Program-made: the position numbers and the translations under genes
In this document: in pieces, positions 22,198 to 33,297 of the stretch
Layout: every line of letters starts with the position of its first letter
Position numbering within the stretch: the stretch's first letter is position 1
Source of the DNA: Haliotis asinina
Taxonomy: Eukaryota > Mollusca > Gastropoda > Lepetellida > Haliotidae
Direction of reading: 5' to 3'
DNA length: 64,000 nt
Assembly: GCF_037392515.1 (NCBI RefSeq)
Contig: NC_090287.1
Span: 10,855,501 to 10,919,500 of the forward strand
The notes under the pieces: generated by a model
Database searches by the model: none
Seen by the model: the letters and a program-made list of their open reading frames with translations, nothing else
Told to the model about the DNA's origin: nothing

Positions 22198-25100
22198 TCA
22201 GGTCATACCTTTGTTTTTGTCATCTGTGGCACCTGTCACATTTTGTGTAAGTACCAATACCTGTCCCCTCATATCAAAATGAAGCCACCTGCAATTCAAA
22301 CACAGATGGGCCATGAAAATCCAAATTATGCTCGATCATATAACTGCCTGACACAATATACTAATAATACTATATGGATTTTTGTCGTCACCCTTCTTTG
22401 GGTAGAAAGATAAAATGACTACTCACAGCATAATGGCTGCAGCAATGGCACACAGACCAGCAGCCACTACAAAGCTGAGGCCAGGGAAGAAATCAAGAGT
22501 TGCTGGGTAGAGCTGGTTGAAGATCATGGATGCCACCACTACAGCAATGCTGTCCATTGCGGCTAGGAGTCCAAACAAGCGCCCTGTAAACACATGAGGA
22601 CGATATTGAAACTAGATATAGAAACAATGCATACTTCTATGTAAACGGTAATTGTGTTATACAGAACACCACCAACTACTATTAAGGAAAATAAGAATAT
22701 TATAGAATGTCTCAACCAATTCATTTGCAAGACTAAGCGTTTCGATAAACAGCCTAAACCAAATAGTAAATAATAATTATCTTAACAAAAGGTAATGAAA
22801 CGTAACTTCAAGCGTGTCGTCAAATATAGTTCTCAATTGTAATGCATATACGATATTACAATTTTAGTTTATTTCTTTTTGTCTATTTTAGAGTGACTTT
22901 TTGTACTCTGTTTGTGCTATATTTGTACTGTTGACATATTCACATAAACAAAACATTGCTTGTTTACCAAACTACGATTCTCTTACGAATAAAAATATGT
23001 TTAAACCATTTTGAAAACAGGAAATGTATGCTAAGTATATGTTTACCGACCTTTGGTGTGATGTTTGTAGTCTTAAAACATCAGATTTCCTGTTTAGTCT
23101 GATGACTGATAGCAAACAGTATTTTCGCCTCACTAATACGTGTCGTGTAAAGACTAAGATATGGGATACAAGCTTTACCCTGTTCAGTCAGATACCTGGT
23201 ATCATCAGTCTTTGCCAGCGATTCTTTAGATACTGGTCACATTTCTTTGTCCAGTAAGTCAAGTGAAATTAGTTTAGGTTTACAACCGAGAGAAAGATTT
23301 ACTCTGTCGTTAGTATTTAAGAGTTCTTATGTGATCCACGCTTTGTCCTTCCAATCTTTACAAAATAAGTCATGTATAGTCTTAAGGTGTACCCCACTGT
23401 GGCCACTTTTCTTAAAACAGCATAATGGAGGTTGGGTGGGTGGGCTGGGGTGGCGGTTGGGGATAGTCAAAAGAAAGTCTAATGACAATAAACTGGTGAG
23501 TATATTTCAGCATATATTAGTGAACACTAACGAATTGCACACTCATGGTCCAGTTCTTCAATTCTTCAGAATGGAAGTGTATCTGTTCTGCAATACCTTG
23601 GTTGTGTTTCTCATTTAACTGCATTGTGAATTGACAATTAATGGTCGTGTCAGAAAATAAACATGTAAAAAGCTGAAAAAGACATGCTGATGACATATCA
23701 TTAATGCTACTCATACTGATGTTTCTTAAGATGCATATCACTTGTATGTTAATAAATTATTTCAAACTGTGTCTTGCTGAGTTAATGCCAGTTAGACACT
23801 CGTTTATGAGTTAAGTGTAGTGAAAATTGTCTAAACCGGCACTCATTGGGACTGAAGAAATATTCCGGTTAGGACAAATTGCTGGCTTGTAGAGCTGATG
23901 GTAAATGTACAAGCCATGGATGGGCTGAGATTTTATGCCGGTGATGACAACTTGCCGGATGGTACAGGTGCCGGTTTTGACAGCTTTCACTGTTTGTAGT
24001 TTATCACTGTCGACTAGCCTAAACCCCAATTCTTTTTTTATTCTACCAAAAAAGTGGGCACAGTTGGAGTAAACCTACCCTGTTCAGCCTGACTGACCAT
24101 ACTGGACAAGAGTGACCGTGAAACAGCTGCTGGAAAGCCTTGAAACATGGAAAGCAGTGTCACTGAAATGAAATGAAGTAATTGCTGTCAGAACGTTTAT
24201 GCATTCCGTGGCAGCTACATTTGACGCTAAGATGTACTTAGGACTTTAGGATATGTAATCACATTGTGAGTCAGATTCAACTGTCTGTTTTGTATTTTCT
24301 AATTATTTACTGGGTGAGGACTTCAGATGGATAAATGCCATATATACACCTAAAGCAGTTGTAACTTGCCATTTACCTAGGAAGACCTGCCATGTTCGTT
24401 TACTGAATCCAAGTACCACCAGGCCGATGACTTTAGATATCAAGCCCCAGAATCCTACAGTTGTATTCCGGAATCTCCTACACAGAGGCAGAACTGTGAC
24501 CAGCATTAAACTACGAGCGAAGGTCTCCAGACCCTGATAGTAACCCAACATTGTCTGTGACCAGCTGAGTGGAGCTAGTCTTGTGAAGAGGAGAAGGATG
24601 TCTGCTTCACCTGTAACATGCCAAGATCTGACCTGTGTTTTTGTATGAGCACAATGCAAACGATAAGCATTAAGAAATAACAGTCAATTTGTACTCACTC
24701 ACTGTTCCGATAACAAAGAGGTTGAAGTTCACAATCAATAAGACGATATAGAGAGTTCTCTTCCCTTCTCTCTTCTTCTTCATACAACGACCAGACTCCT
24801 TGAGAGACCCAAGAAACCAATACTTGCAGAAACTTTCACCCTCGAGCCGTCTTGTTGTGTTGGACTTCAGGTTCTCTAAACGTATGACAGCATATACCAG
24901 GCCTAAGAAGGAACATCCACTTATGAAGGCAAAGACGAATGTGAAGCTTGTGTTGTCCAACATGACTCCTGATATGAAGACTCCTATTGTTCCTGCGAAG
25001 AAGATAACAGCCTCCACGATTCCTATTCGCACAGTTCTATTGTTTGGATCAGCAATGTGCGCCACGTAACTGTACACAGACATCAGCAGGGCAGTGAAAC

Positions 25101-25557
25101 TCCCAGACAGACCATTTAACGCAGCAGGAACCATCACATATTCCACTTTACTTGAAGGATAAATGGACAGAATCATATACACAATGTAAGACAAGGTAGC
25201 CCCTACACTGGGTATAATCACAGGTAGTTTCCGACCCACTTTGTCACCCCAGGATCCGAGGAAAAACAGTACAATAAAACATGCCGGGACGCGTTCTACG
25301 ACAGTTTTCTTTAAGATCCAGTAGGACGTCTCAGACTGCACATAATCGGCTTCTGTTTTGTGGTCCTCTTGGAATGTTTTATTGCGCAGCCTACTGCAGA
25401 AAGTCTCGTTGTACTTGTCAGTGCACACCTTGTCATACACAAAGGCTTGGAAGGTTGGGATTGACAGGAAGATCCCGATCATGTAAAAAAATAGGACCGG
25501 CTCGACTGTTATGAGACTCAAGTCGAACTGCCGTCGGCAACATCTAATAACAGCCAT
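22198..25557 (-). CDS. SLC46-type major facilitator transporter, gene B
   Basis: This is the paralogue of gene A with the same exon structure: 24699-25557, 24377-24610, 24079-24162, 22427-22583 and 22198-22288. All borders are GT-AG and phases join exactly to 474 aa, close to the usual 450-480 aa of SLC46 proteins. The start at 25557 follows acceptor TGTTTTTCAG by 12 bp. Two-Cys loop 1 carries NET and NKT glycosylation sites. The motif GSWGDKVGRK lies between helices 2 and 3, and this D..GR signature is functionally important in proton-coupled folate transporter. An IRLENL segment opens the central loop. The last exon starts WLHFDMRG and stops soon after NVTGATDDKNKG, whereas gene A continues. 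In both genes ATGCT|GTRAGT reads as a stop if unspliced (TAA in A, TGA in B), but the conserved next exon shows it is a splice donor. The substrate is unknown. Confidence 0.9.
23818..23992. mobile_element. pogo-like MITE in intron of gene B
   Basis: It has inverted ends of about 24 bp: left TAGTGAAAATTGTCTAAACC then GGCAC; the right end's complement is CAGTGAAAGCTGTCAAAACC then GGCAC. It is 175 bp long with no coding capacity. CAGTG..CACTG ends are typical of pogo/Tigger-type elements. A truncated copy is at 4298. Confidence 0.75.
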
Positions 25558-26736
25558 AGTTTGGACTGTCTGAAAAACAGAAACGTTTTTTTGTGAGACA
25601 TGACCACACTGAGCAGACGTTATAAAACAATACGGAATCAGGTCTGTGCAATTACAGGTAAACCGGTATGTACCGATACAGAATCTCGCCCCACGATTAT
25701 CGCGATATAGTTCAGATTCTGTAGTATATCGGTTCATCCCGTGTTAGTACCCTTGATATATCTGCTCCCATAGCAACAACATGTTTTCTAAAAGTGCCAA
25801 ATATGCTTTTATTTCTGTTCTCTTCATGTAATATTTTACAAGTGGAAGTATCTTACAAGAGGCTCCAAAAGTGGAAATATTCTACAAACTGCTTTAAGGT
25901 TTGTGGGTTTGAATGACTTCTTTGAGTGGCATATTCAGAAGATGGCAAATCAGATAAAGAGAAACGTTATGGACGGACAGACAAAACATAATGTAAATTG
26001 TGAAATGGTCACTCAGGGCCAGATGTTCTAACAGTTCTATGCCTAAACAGAAAATGTCCATTTGAGATCACTCAATTCCTTCAAATGTCACATATGAAAC
26101 CACTCAAACCCAGATAAGGAGAATCTTTATAGATCACAAACTTATTTATTCAGGTGATGTGACGCTTCGATACAGATTCATGTATCCTTACTTGATTGAC
26201 CTGACCAAGAACCTGACCACTGACCATGGGAATGATGTAACACTTTTACCTTTATGATTACGCGTGCAAAATTTCAGTTTCAGATTCCACATTAAGGCTG
26301 TACATCATTTTGTTCATCTGTAAACCATATGGCATTAGGTCAGTTGGTCACAGTGGGGACGGGGAGTCTGAAAGTATCTCTGAAATTATTGCAACATATC
26401 GCAATATGAAATTCAGGGCAATATTCATCTCTACACAAAATACACGCTCTTAAACGCAGAATAAAGCGCTTTCATCCTAGAATACCACGAACAGTGATAA
26501 ACAGAAGACTGAGGACAGAGTCCAATAGAATTGGTATTTCGACGACGTTACCAAAAGCAAAAGTATGAAAGATGTGATCAAACACACCGGCAGAATTTAT
26601 AACTCCTCGCTTTTTCTAAAGCTTGGCATGTCACTGGCATTGTGCCAGTTTAGTCAGCAGTGAAGTATATCTCAAAAACCTCACATTCACGTGACACACA
26701 AGGCCGTGATCGAATGATTGGTAAGTGTGAGACGTC

Positions 26737-26943
26737 AGACTGAAAGTAGTATTGTTTTAGGCCGCCTTCAGTTATCCACTCATGTAATATTCACAGCTAT
26801 AAACTGTTTGTTTGGTTTTGCTACCTCTTTTTACCTGTTAGACTAAAATTAGTATTGTTTTAGGCCGTCTTCAGTTATCCATTCATATAATATTCACAGC
26901 TATGAAACTGTTTGTTTGGTTTTGTTACCTCTTTTTACCTGTT
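26737..26943. repeat. two-copy 103-bp tandem repeat
   Basis: Copies at 26737-26839 and 26840-26943 are nearly identical. Each contains TAGTATTGTTTTAGGCCG and ends TTTTTACCTGTT. They lie in the 5' intron of gene B. Confidence 0.9.
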
Positions 26944-27233
26944 AGACCAAACTGGATATTCATTCGCCCTAACGTTCTGAGCGTGCAAAATCGTTTCAAC
27001 AACAGTTCTGCACGCAGTAGTTATGAAATTAGCATGTTGTTATATTTATAGAGTCTCGTATAAATTAGCTTGGTTCCGAGTTTTCTAGGAGATGGGTACC
27101 TATGTAAGAACGAAAGCGCATGCCTCTGTCTTTTCCCATTACATCAAAGACAGCGGCTTGTGAACATGTCTTATAGGTATGGGTATTAGGTGTATGCATT
27201 TGGTTTCGGTGAGTCGCATCATTTTCTGGAGAA

Positions 27234-27357
27234 CCAAGTTCTATGGATAATCAACTTCTATACCGCAGTGTACCAAGTCGCTTGATAACGGTGTTAGTAC
27301 CCATACCGAAACGTCGCATAGATTGCAATAATGAAGTTGACTATCCATAGAACTTGG
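27234..27357. repeat. inverted repeat with 25-bp arms
   Basis: The left arm begins CCAAGTTCTATGGATAATCA. The right arm is its complement with one mismatch, ending TCCATAGAACTTGG. The loop is about 74 bp. It may be a small fold-back element. Confidence 0.8.
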
Positions 27358-27664
27358 CTTTCCTTCATCTTTACAGTATCTAAGATGCCTCTGAAAGAAG
27401 TATCTTTTTCAGTCACCGTCACGAAACTCAAAATTCCCGTGTCTGAAATTCGCCTTGATGATGAACACATATATTTCTGCACTTCGTCTTCTTACTCAGT
27501 GGTTTTACACATTTATTGTAACTCTCTATGTGATGTTGCTATCAATACTAACGAACGTGCCATGCTTTGAGAAGGGATAGAGTTTTCACAAAGATCGCTT
27601 ACGGGAACGAGGAGCTGGACTGATCGTATCCCTTGTACTGTGACGACGTTTGTGTGACTTAATT

Positions 27665-27800
27665 TATGTTTCACGACACACTCAGCAATATTTCAGCTAT
27701 CTGACGGCAGTCCGTGAATAATCCGGTCTGGACCAGACACTCCTGTGATCAGCATCATGAGGATGTCAACCGAGCCTGACCATCCGATGATTCATTAGCG
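27665..27800 (-). mobile_element. degenerate SINE, minus strand
   Basis: The 3' half of the main SINE is recognisable (CACTCAGCAATATTTCAGCT, GGTCTGGACCAGACA). The CACT tail is lost. Confidence 0.7.
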
Positions 27801-28304
27801 TGAATGGTCCATAACAACTGCGTTAAGAGTTCAGCTGCCTGACTGGCTTGTGAATGGTGAGAAACATTCCCCCTGCTGGAAACTAGAAAAAGACCTTCTC
27901 ATGAGTATAATTATCTTGCCGGTGGTTGTGTGGTACTATTGAGAATAGTAAAGAAAATTAGGGGTGAAAATAAAACTATATCCTTGACGTTTGTCCAGAT
28001 TTGGGGGAAGCTGATAACAGCAGTGAAGTGAAGAGAATGAACTTGACTCAGATGAGTATATTTGGGGAATGCATGCATAGTACTAAGTTGGCCTGGCGAA
28101 TGATCTGCAGATCTCTCTTAGGTTCACGTTTCAGTGATTTTTATGTCAAATATTCTTAGTTAAAAGAACGCAACTTGTTGCAAGTTTGTTCCCGATTCTA
28201 TAAATTTCAAATATAAGTGTGTCTACTTTTCCAAAAGTACTTGTGCCTATAACTTAAATCCGGGAAGTTGCGGTATTGGACCCACTTGTGGGACTGGCTT
28301 CGCC

Positions 28305-28487
28305 TTAAACATGCAACGTAAAAGTCAGTTCTTGAGGGACCATCAGAGTTTTGTCCACTTCAAACACAAATGCGAAGTAAGAAATGCCTTTTCTGGTGTT
28401 ATGTGCTTTATCTTGTCCACACACGTGCAAGGTGGTAGGCACATCCAGCTTTTCTTTGTCCAGTGCACACAAGATGAGCCTGTACAA
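28305..28487 (-). other. intronic ORF, counterpart of 14588-14932
   Basis: About 60 codons are open on the minus strand (RLILCALDKEKLDVPTTLHV then C). It lies between the likely 5' exon and the coding exons of gene B. It resembles the unit A frame over about 25 residues, centred on a TLHVC motif. No domain is recognised. Confidence 0.28.
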
Positions 28488-28587
28488 GACTTATTTCCCA
28501 CTGGACCTACCTCCGTTATTTGCTGGTTATTCTAGGCAATTAATAGTATACATACTGGAAAAGATCCATTAAACACAGATAGCTTAC

Positions 28588-28616
28588 CTCATTGGATCCT
28601 TACGACAAGTGAATGG
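28588..28616 (-). other. likely 5' non-coding exon of SLC46-type gene B
   Basis: A donor CAATGAG|GTAAGC at 28588/28587 is conserved with unit A. A possible acceptor CTGTCTCCAG would make the exon 29 nt long. It contains an ATG in a frame different from the main start. Confidence 0.45.
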
Positions 28617-29717
28617 CTGGAGACAGAAATACGTTGACTGTCAGACACATTCACCGGTCAAGACAGCATACCTACCACGAGTGAAGCAACAGATAAACGG
28701 TGATACCTTTCAAGTACTTTTTTCTTTTACATGGCAGAGACAAATGATAAACGATGATTGTAAGGATTGCCCACACATATGATGTTATATCTTAGTTGCT
28801 AAATTCGATTCTCCTCTGTGTATTTCTGGTTCAGAATTGTTTAGATACCCGCTGTCAAAAAGCTGGAAAATTACTGATTGCGGCGTTAAAAACAAACGAT
28901 AAAACATAAGAAAGAATAGATTCAAAACAAATGCACACCTTATCTATCCTAACTACGTATGTGCTCATGTTGGCAAGTTCAAGTACGGTAAAAAATACTT
29001 CTACTTGGACGAGGCTTAAAACAATAGTTAAGCTCTTACTTGCTTTAAACATCTTCCATTTCTATTTTGTAGTGGCCTACAGCAAAGTAATGCACTTTTT
29101 CTCCTACAATAAACTTAATGAACAAAGTCCAAAGCATTCATGGGTGAAATAAAAACGGCCATGCGAGTGGTTTACTGTGGTAAGTTTAAGGTTGTTATGT
29201 CGCATATACTACAGGATCACAAACCTCCTTATTTTAGATGAATGTGTATTCACTCACAATGCGCATTTATGATATAATTGAAAAAATGTGAATGATTCTG
29301 CATAAGTTACTTATTGAAGATGTTTCCAACCAAAGACTTTGGGGTAGAGGTATAGGGTTGTCAAATCCGATCTGCCAAAGGAAGAAATCTGGAGGTGCGA
29401 CACCGGAAATAAGGTGAGGTGAAACACCTTCAGGGTTTAAGGTTGGTATTTCGCATGTGCCACAAGGTCTAGAACAGAGCTGCTACTACTTTATACATGT
29501 ACTCAGTTGAAACTGTCAGGGAAGCTATACCCAATACCACCTCCCCGCAGTTCTCTTTTTTTGAAAATATTAAACGATATGTGTCTAGTGATATTAAGCA
29601 TAAGATATATTCACAGATTTGAAGGTACTTTATTTATATGTCTACCTCGCAACACCATCTCATTCTTCTGATTAACGCTGAGGAAACCTTCATTACTTGT
29701 GGTACAGGAGCGTGCTG

Positions 29718-29771
<54 letters not shown>

Positions 29772-29811
29772 TTTTATGGGTAAACACCACACGCACACAC
29801 ACACACACACT
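29718..29811. repeat. (GT)n and (AC)n runs facing each other
   Basis: A GT run at about 29718-29768 and an AC run at about 29790-29811 are separated by about 22 bp, so they could pair as a hairpin. Confidence 0.9.
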
Positions 29812-30642
29812 TAAAGTTCAAAGTAAGTTGTTCCACTCGCTGTGTGTCGTGTATAAACACTGTTGACCCACCCCCACCCACCCTTAGTGCATATGTACAC
29901 CCCTGATGAGTAGTAATAATAAGTATTTTGGGACTTTTAAGGAAATATGCTTGATTGCATTCATGTAATGGTGTTGGTGAAAGTCATTTTCGCATTAACA
30001 GAATGTATCATAATATTAATCATTGGCGTAGATAAAATTATTCATTACCTTGAAACTACCTATGAGCACTCTATCTGAAACAGTATTTCTTTTTCAGATT
30101 ATTCTAGCGACCCCGAGGAGAATGGAAAATGGAGAAGGAGGTCCCTCCGGTATCAGTTTACTAACTGCACTGTGCAGATAATGTGCAGATAGCCTTGTTC
30201 CCGCTGTCTCTCCGAGAGTCGGTCAGACAACCGCCCGAGGGGGTTATATGGTGAGGAATCCCCTGAGAGGTCGTTCACAAAAATGAATAGCCCCACATAC
30301 TGACCTACGAGGTATATGAGAATCTACTTCTTCAACTTCAGCACCCATACAAGCATGTATAATATATATGTCGCTTATAAAAATACCATGTGGAGTCCTG
30401 TGTTCTCCAGGCACGAGTGGAAATTGTTTCGTTTCCATGAAGTCGACAGTGGAGCAGCATTATCTCGTTTCATATCGTGACTTGACGACGCTTCAAGTAT
30501 ACAGGCTATGTACACATGACGTGACTGATCACTAATCAGTACCCATGTTATAGTCCTATGTGGGAGTCGAATAACCACAGAATAGATAAAAGATAGGTTG
30601 CGACCTATGTCCGTACGGTCAGATATACCGCTATGATTCAAA

Positions 30643-30970
30643 GGCGCTAGTGTCATTGCGAGGATTAAAGGGTTTTTTGTCTTGTTTTGTGTTTTTTTTA
30701 AAATATGAAAATTTTGAGATGACCCCCGACTTAAAACGCTTCACACTACAATACACACACGCACGCACGCACACATGCACGCACGCACGCACGCACACAC
30801 ACACATATATATATATAACACATACATACATACATACATACATACATACATACATACATACATACATACAAGTGTTTCAAGTCGGGGCCATCTAAAAATT
30901 TTCATATTTAAAAAAAAACAACACAAAACAAAACAAAAAACCCTTTAATCCCCGCAGTGACACGAGTGCC
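30643..30970. mobile_element. fold-back element around a microsatellite
   Basis: Inverted arms of roughly 100 bp flank a core of ACGC/ACAC and CATA repeats (about 30755-30870). The left arm contains GGATTAAAGGGTTTTTTGT and AATATGAAAATTTT; the right arm's complement contains GGATTAAAGGGTTTTTTGTT and AATATGAAAATTTTT. No open frame. I could not define a target duplication. Confidence 0.8.
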
Positions 30971-31126
30971 TGTGCTATGATCTGTGTTGCAAAGGTGTCT
31001 TGGCGACACACTGATTTGGATATTCACAATCCACTTCAGACATTTGCCGTCGTTACGCCAAAACATCTATCTCATCGAGAGTAAAGAGAATCTGCACAAC
31101 GGTGCATTTCGTTCAACATTAAATAG

Positions 31127-31265
31127 GCAGTGGGTAGCCTAGCAGTTAAAACCTGTGCTCGTCACACTGAAGGCCCGGATTCGAAAATAAACATGGGAAC
31201 AATATGTGGAACCCATTTCTAGTGTACCCTGGGGTGATATTGCTAAAAGAGACGAAAACCAAACT
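31127..31265 (+). mobile_element. tRNA-derived SINE (second family)
   Basis: GGGTAGCCTAGCAGTTAAAA (A-box region), CCCGGATTCGAAAAT (B-box region) and CCCATTTCTAGTGTACCCTG with a TGATATTGCTAAAAG tail identify it. Confidence 0.75.
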
Positions 31266-31409
31266 TACTCATTCATGCCAAAAAGTTCTTCCCTTTCAGA
31301 ACGCAACGATATTTTATTGCCGCTTCACGTGCTTGGATGAGGCACGCACTCACTTTCAAATACAGACACATCATACAGTGTGTGATAGTATACCGTACGC
31401 CTCCCGGAT

Positions 31410-31537
31410 TGAGATTCTCATTGCGCAGATCGATAATCATGCTGTTTATCATTGGATTGTCTGGACCAGCCTCGATTATTTACCGTATAGCTGGAATATT
31501 GCTGAGTGTGGCGTAAACACTAAACTCACTCACTCAC
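31410..31537 (+). mobile_element. 5'-truncated SINE
   Basis: It matches the main SINE from TTGCGCAGATCGATAATCAT to the CACT tail. It lies just before a nested SINE pair. Confidence 0.85.
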
Positions 31538-31611
31538 TATCATCCAAAATAATTCTTGATCAATTATTAGTGAAAGAGAATCTGAACAGAAAACTTTCTT
31601 GGCCATGGGCT

Positions 31612-32169
31612 GAGTGAGTGAGTGAGTTTGTTTTACGCCGAACCCAGCAATATTCCAGCTATATGGCGGCGGTCTGTAAATAATCGAGTCTGGACCAGAC
31701 AATCCAGTGACCAACAACATGAGCATCGATCTGCGCACTTGGGAACCGATGACATGTGTCAGCCAGACCCGTGAAGGTCCTGGGGTAGAATAGGCCTTCA
31801 GCAACCCATGCTTGCCATAAAAGGCGACTCAGCTTGTCGTAAGAGGCGACTAACGGGATCGGGTGGTCAGGCTCGCTGACTTGGTTGACACATGTCATCG
31901 ATTCCCAATTGCGCAGATCGATGCTCATGTTGTTGATTACTGGATTGTCTGGTCCAGACTCGATTATTTACAGACCGCCGTCATATAGTTGTAATATTGC
32001 TGAGTGCGGCGTAAAACTAAACTCACTCACTCACTCACTCACTGTGTCAACCAAGTCAGCGAGGCTGACCACCCGATCCCGTTAGTCGCCTCTTACGACA
32101 AGCATAGTCACCTTTTATGGCAAGCATGGGTTGCTGAAGGCCTATTCTACCCCGGGACCTTCACGGGTC
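31612..32169 (-). mobile_element. SINE, minus strand, split by another SINE
   Basis: The element occupies 31612-31765 and 32054-32169. Outer target duplications CCATGGG lie at 31603-31609 and 32171-32177. It is interrupted by the plus-strand SINE at 31766-32043. Confidence 0.92.
31766..32043 (+). mobile_element. SINE nested in the opposite-strand SINE
   Basis: A full-length copy from GACCCGTGAAGGTCCTGGGG to the CACT tail. Target duplications GTGTCAGCCA (31756-31765) and GTGTCAACCA (32044-32053) lie inside the older SINE. Confidence 0.93.
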
Positions 32170-32177
32170 ACCATGGG

Positions 32178-32654
32178 TTGATGTACCCTCGATGTTTGTT
32201 TATGTACAGAGGGACCAGTGAGCAACGTATCTATTTTATCGAGTACCTCAATGTTAATTTTAAACTGATTGAAGCATGGGTATTGGATCGTAGACTTCAA
32301 CCATCCTGTGTGAATCAAACGATTCGAACCTTGCATCTTGCTGTTTTTCCCACAGGTATTGTCTTAATAAAATCGCCTTAGTTCAACTCCCCTTCTTAAT
32401 ATTCACAGGGACTACACTGCCGTCTTTAAATCAACCGCTGACCTTTCTTCCACCCGTGGTCCACCATCCTGAAGTATCACCCGAGAGTTCCCTAACGAAC
32501 GCCCAGGGTCAAACGTAATAGACATTTAGTAACGTATTGTACCTGAACTGTTTATTTACTTCCTTCCGCTATTTCGAAACCAAGATATATATTTTGAACA
32601 AGTAAATAAGTACATGTAGATGGCTATCAGCGAACGCTTGTTAGACCGTGGACG
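32178..32654. other. no gene recognised
   Basis: Non-coding DNA between SINEs. I see nothing specific. Confidence 0.4.
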
Positions 32655-32878
32655 TAACACAAGCCCCGTTAGCTTGTGAGAGGCGACTAACGAGAAGCCT
32701 AACTTAGTTGACACATGTCGTCATATCCCAGTTAAGTAGATCGATGCTCATATTGTCGATCACTGGATTGTTTGATCAAAACTCAATTATTTAATTAATA
32801 TATAATTTGTTATTAGCCCGCCGCCATATAACTGGAATATTGCTGAGTGCGGCGTAAAACTAAACTTACTCAATCACG
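32655..32878 (+). mobile_element. degenerate SINE with internal insertion
   Basis: It is recognisable from GAGAGGCGACTAACGAG to GTGCGGCGTAAAACTAAAC. About 30 bp of AT-rich sequence is inserted after CAATTATTTAATT. The 5' part is missing. Confidence 0.85.
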
Positions 32879-33297
32879 AAATCATGAAGGTAATAATCTG
32901 AGACTGGCGGTCTGACAGCTGAGGACACGACCCGACACATCGCCAAACAACTATCTCAAATTTCACGTGCAGATCATGCACCTTGCGCAGGTACAACGTC
33001 CCTCATCGGTTCCGGAGATAGAACATTCGCATCCAAACAGAGCTCAGGTAATGTGCTACCTGGGCAGCGGACGAAGCTGTATCATTGTTTTAGAAAAGAA
33101 ATTATTTCACTAAATTATTGTTAATGAATATGGGAGCACTATCGTGTATGTATTAATACTTTGTTTTTACGTACGCAGTGGCAAATACTGTTGATATACT
33201 GGCATTGAAAACGCACGTGTACGTTTGCCACACCCAACTATGCCGTGCGAAACACCATGATATATTATAAATTTGAATTATGAATTATCTTGTAGGT

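Larger units (their letters stand above)
20556..28690. repeat. tandem segmental duplication, unit B
   Basis: This stretch is collinear with 8381-15062. It is longer mainly because of about 1.3 kb of additional intron sequence at 22650-23990 and a larger 5' intron (25570-28587). Confidence 0.8.
28691..31126. other. region between divergent genes, no gene recognised
   Basis: This is the left half of the interval between the 5' end of SLC46-type gene B (minus) and the ZP gene (plus). It holds microsatellites and a fold-back element, listed separately, and a SINE tail fragment at about 28860-28895. I recognise no exon and no promoter motif. Confidence 0.4.

Noticed and set aside
30631-30926. ORFs rich in MYVC or THTY repeats
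   Set aside because: They are translation of CATA/ACGC microsatellite sequence.
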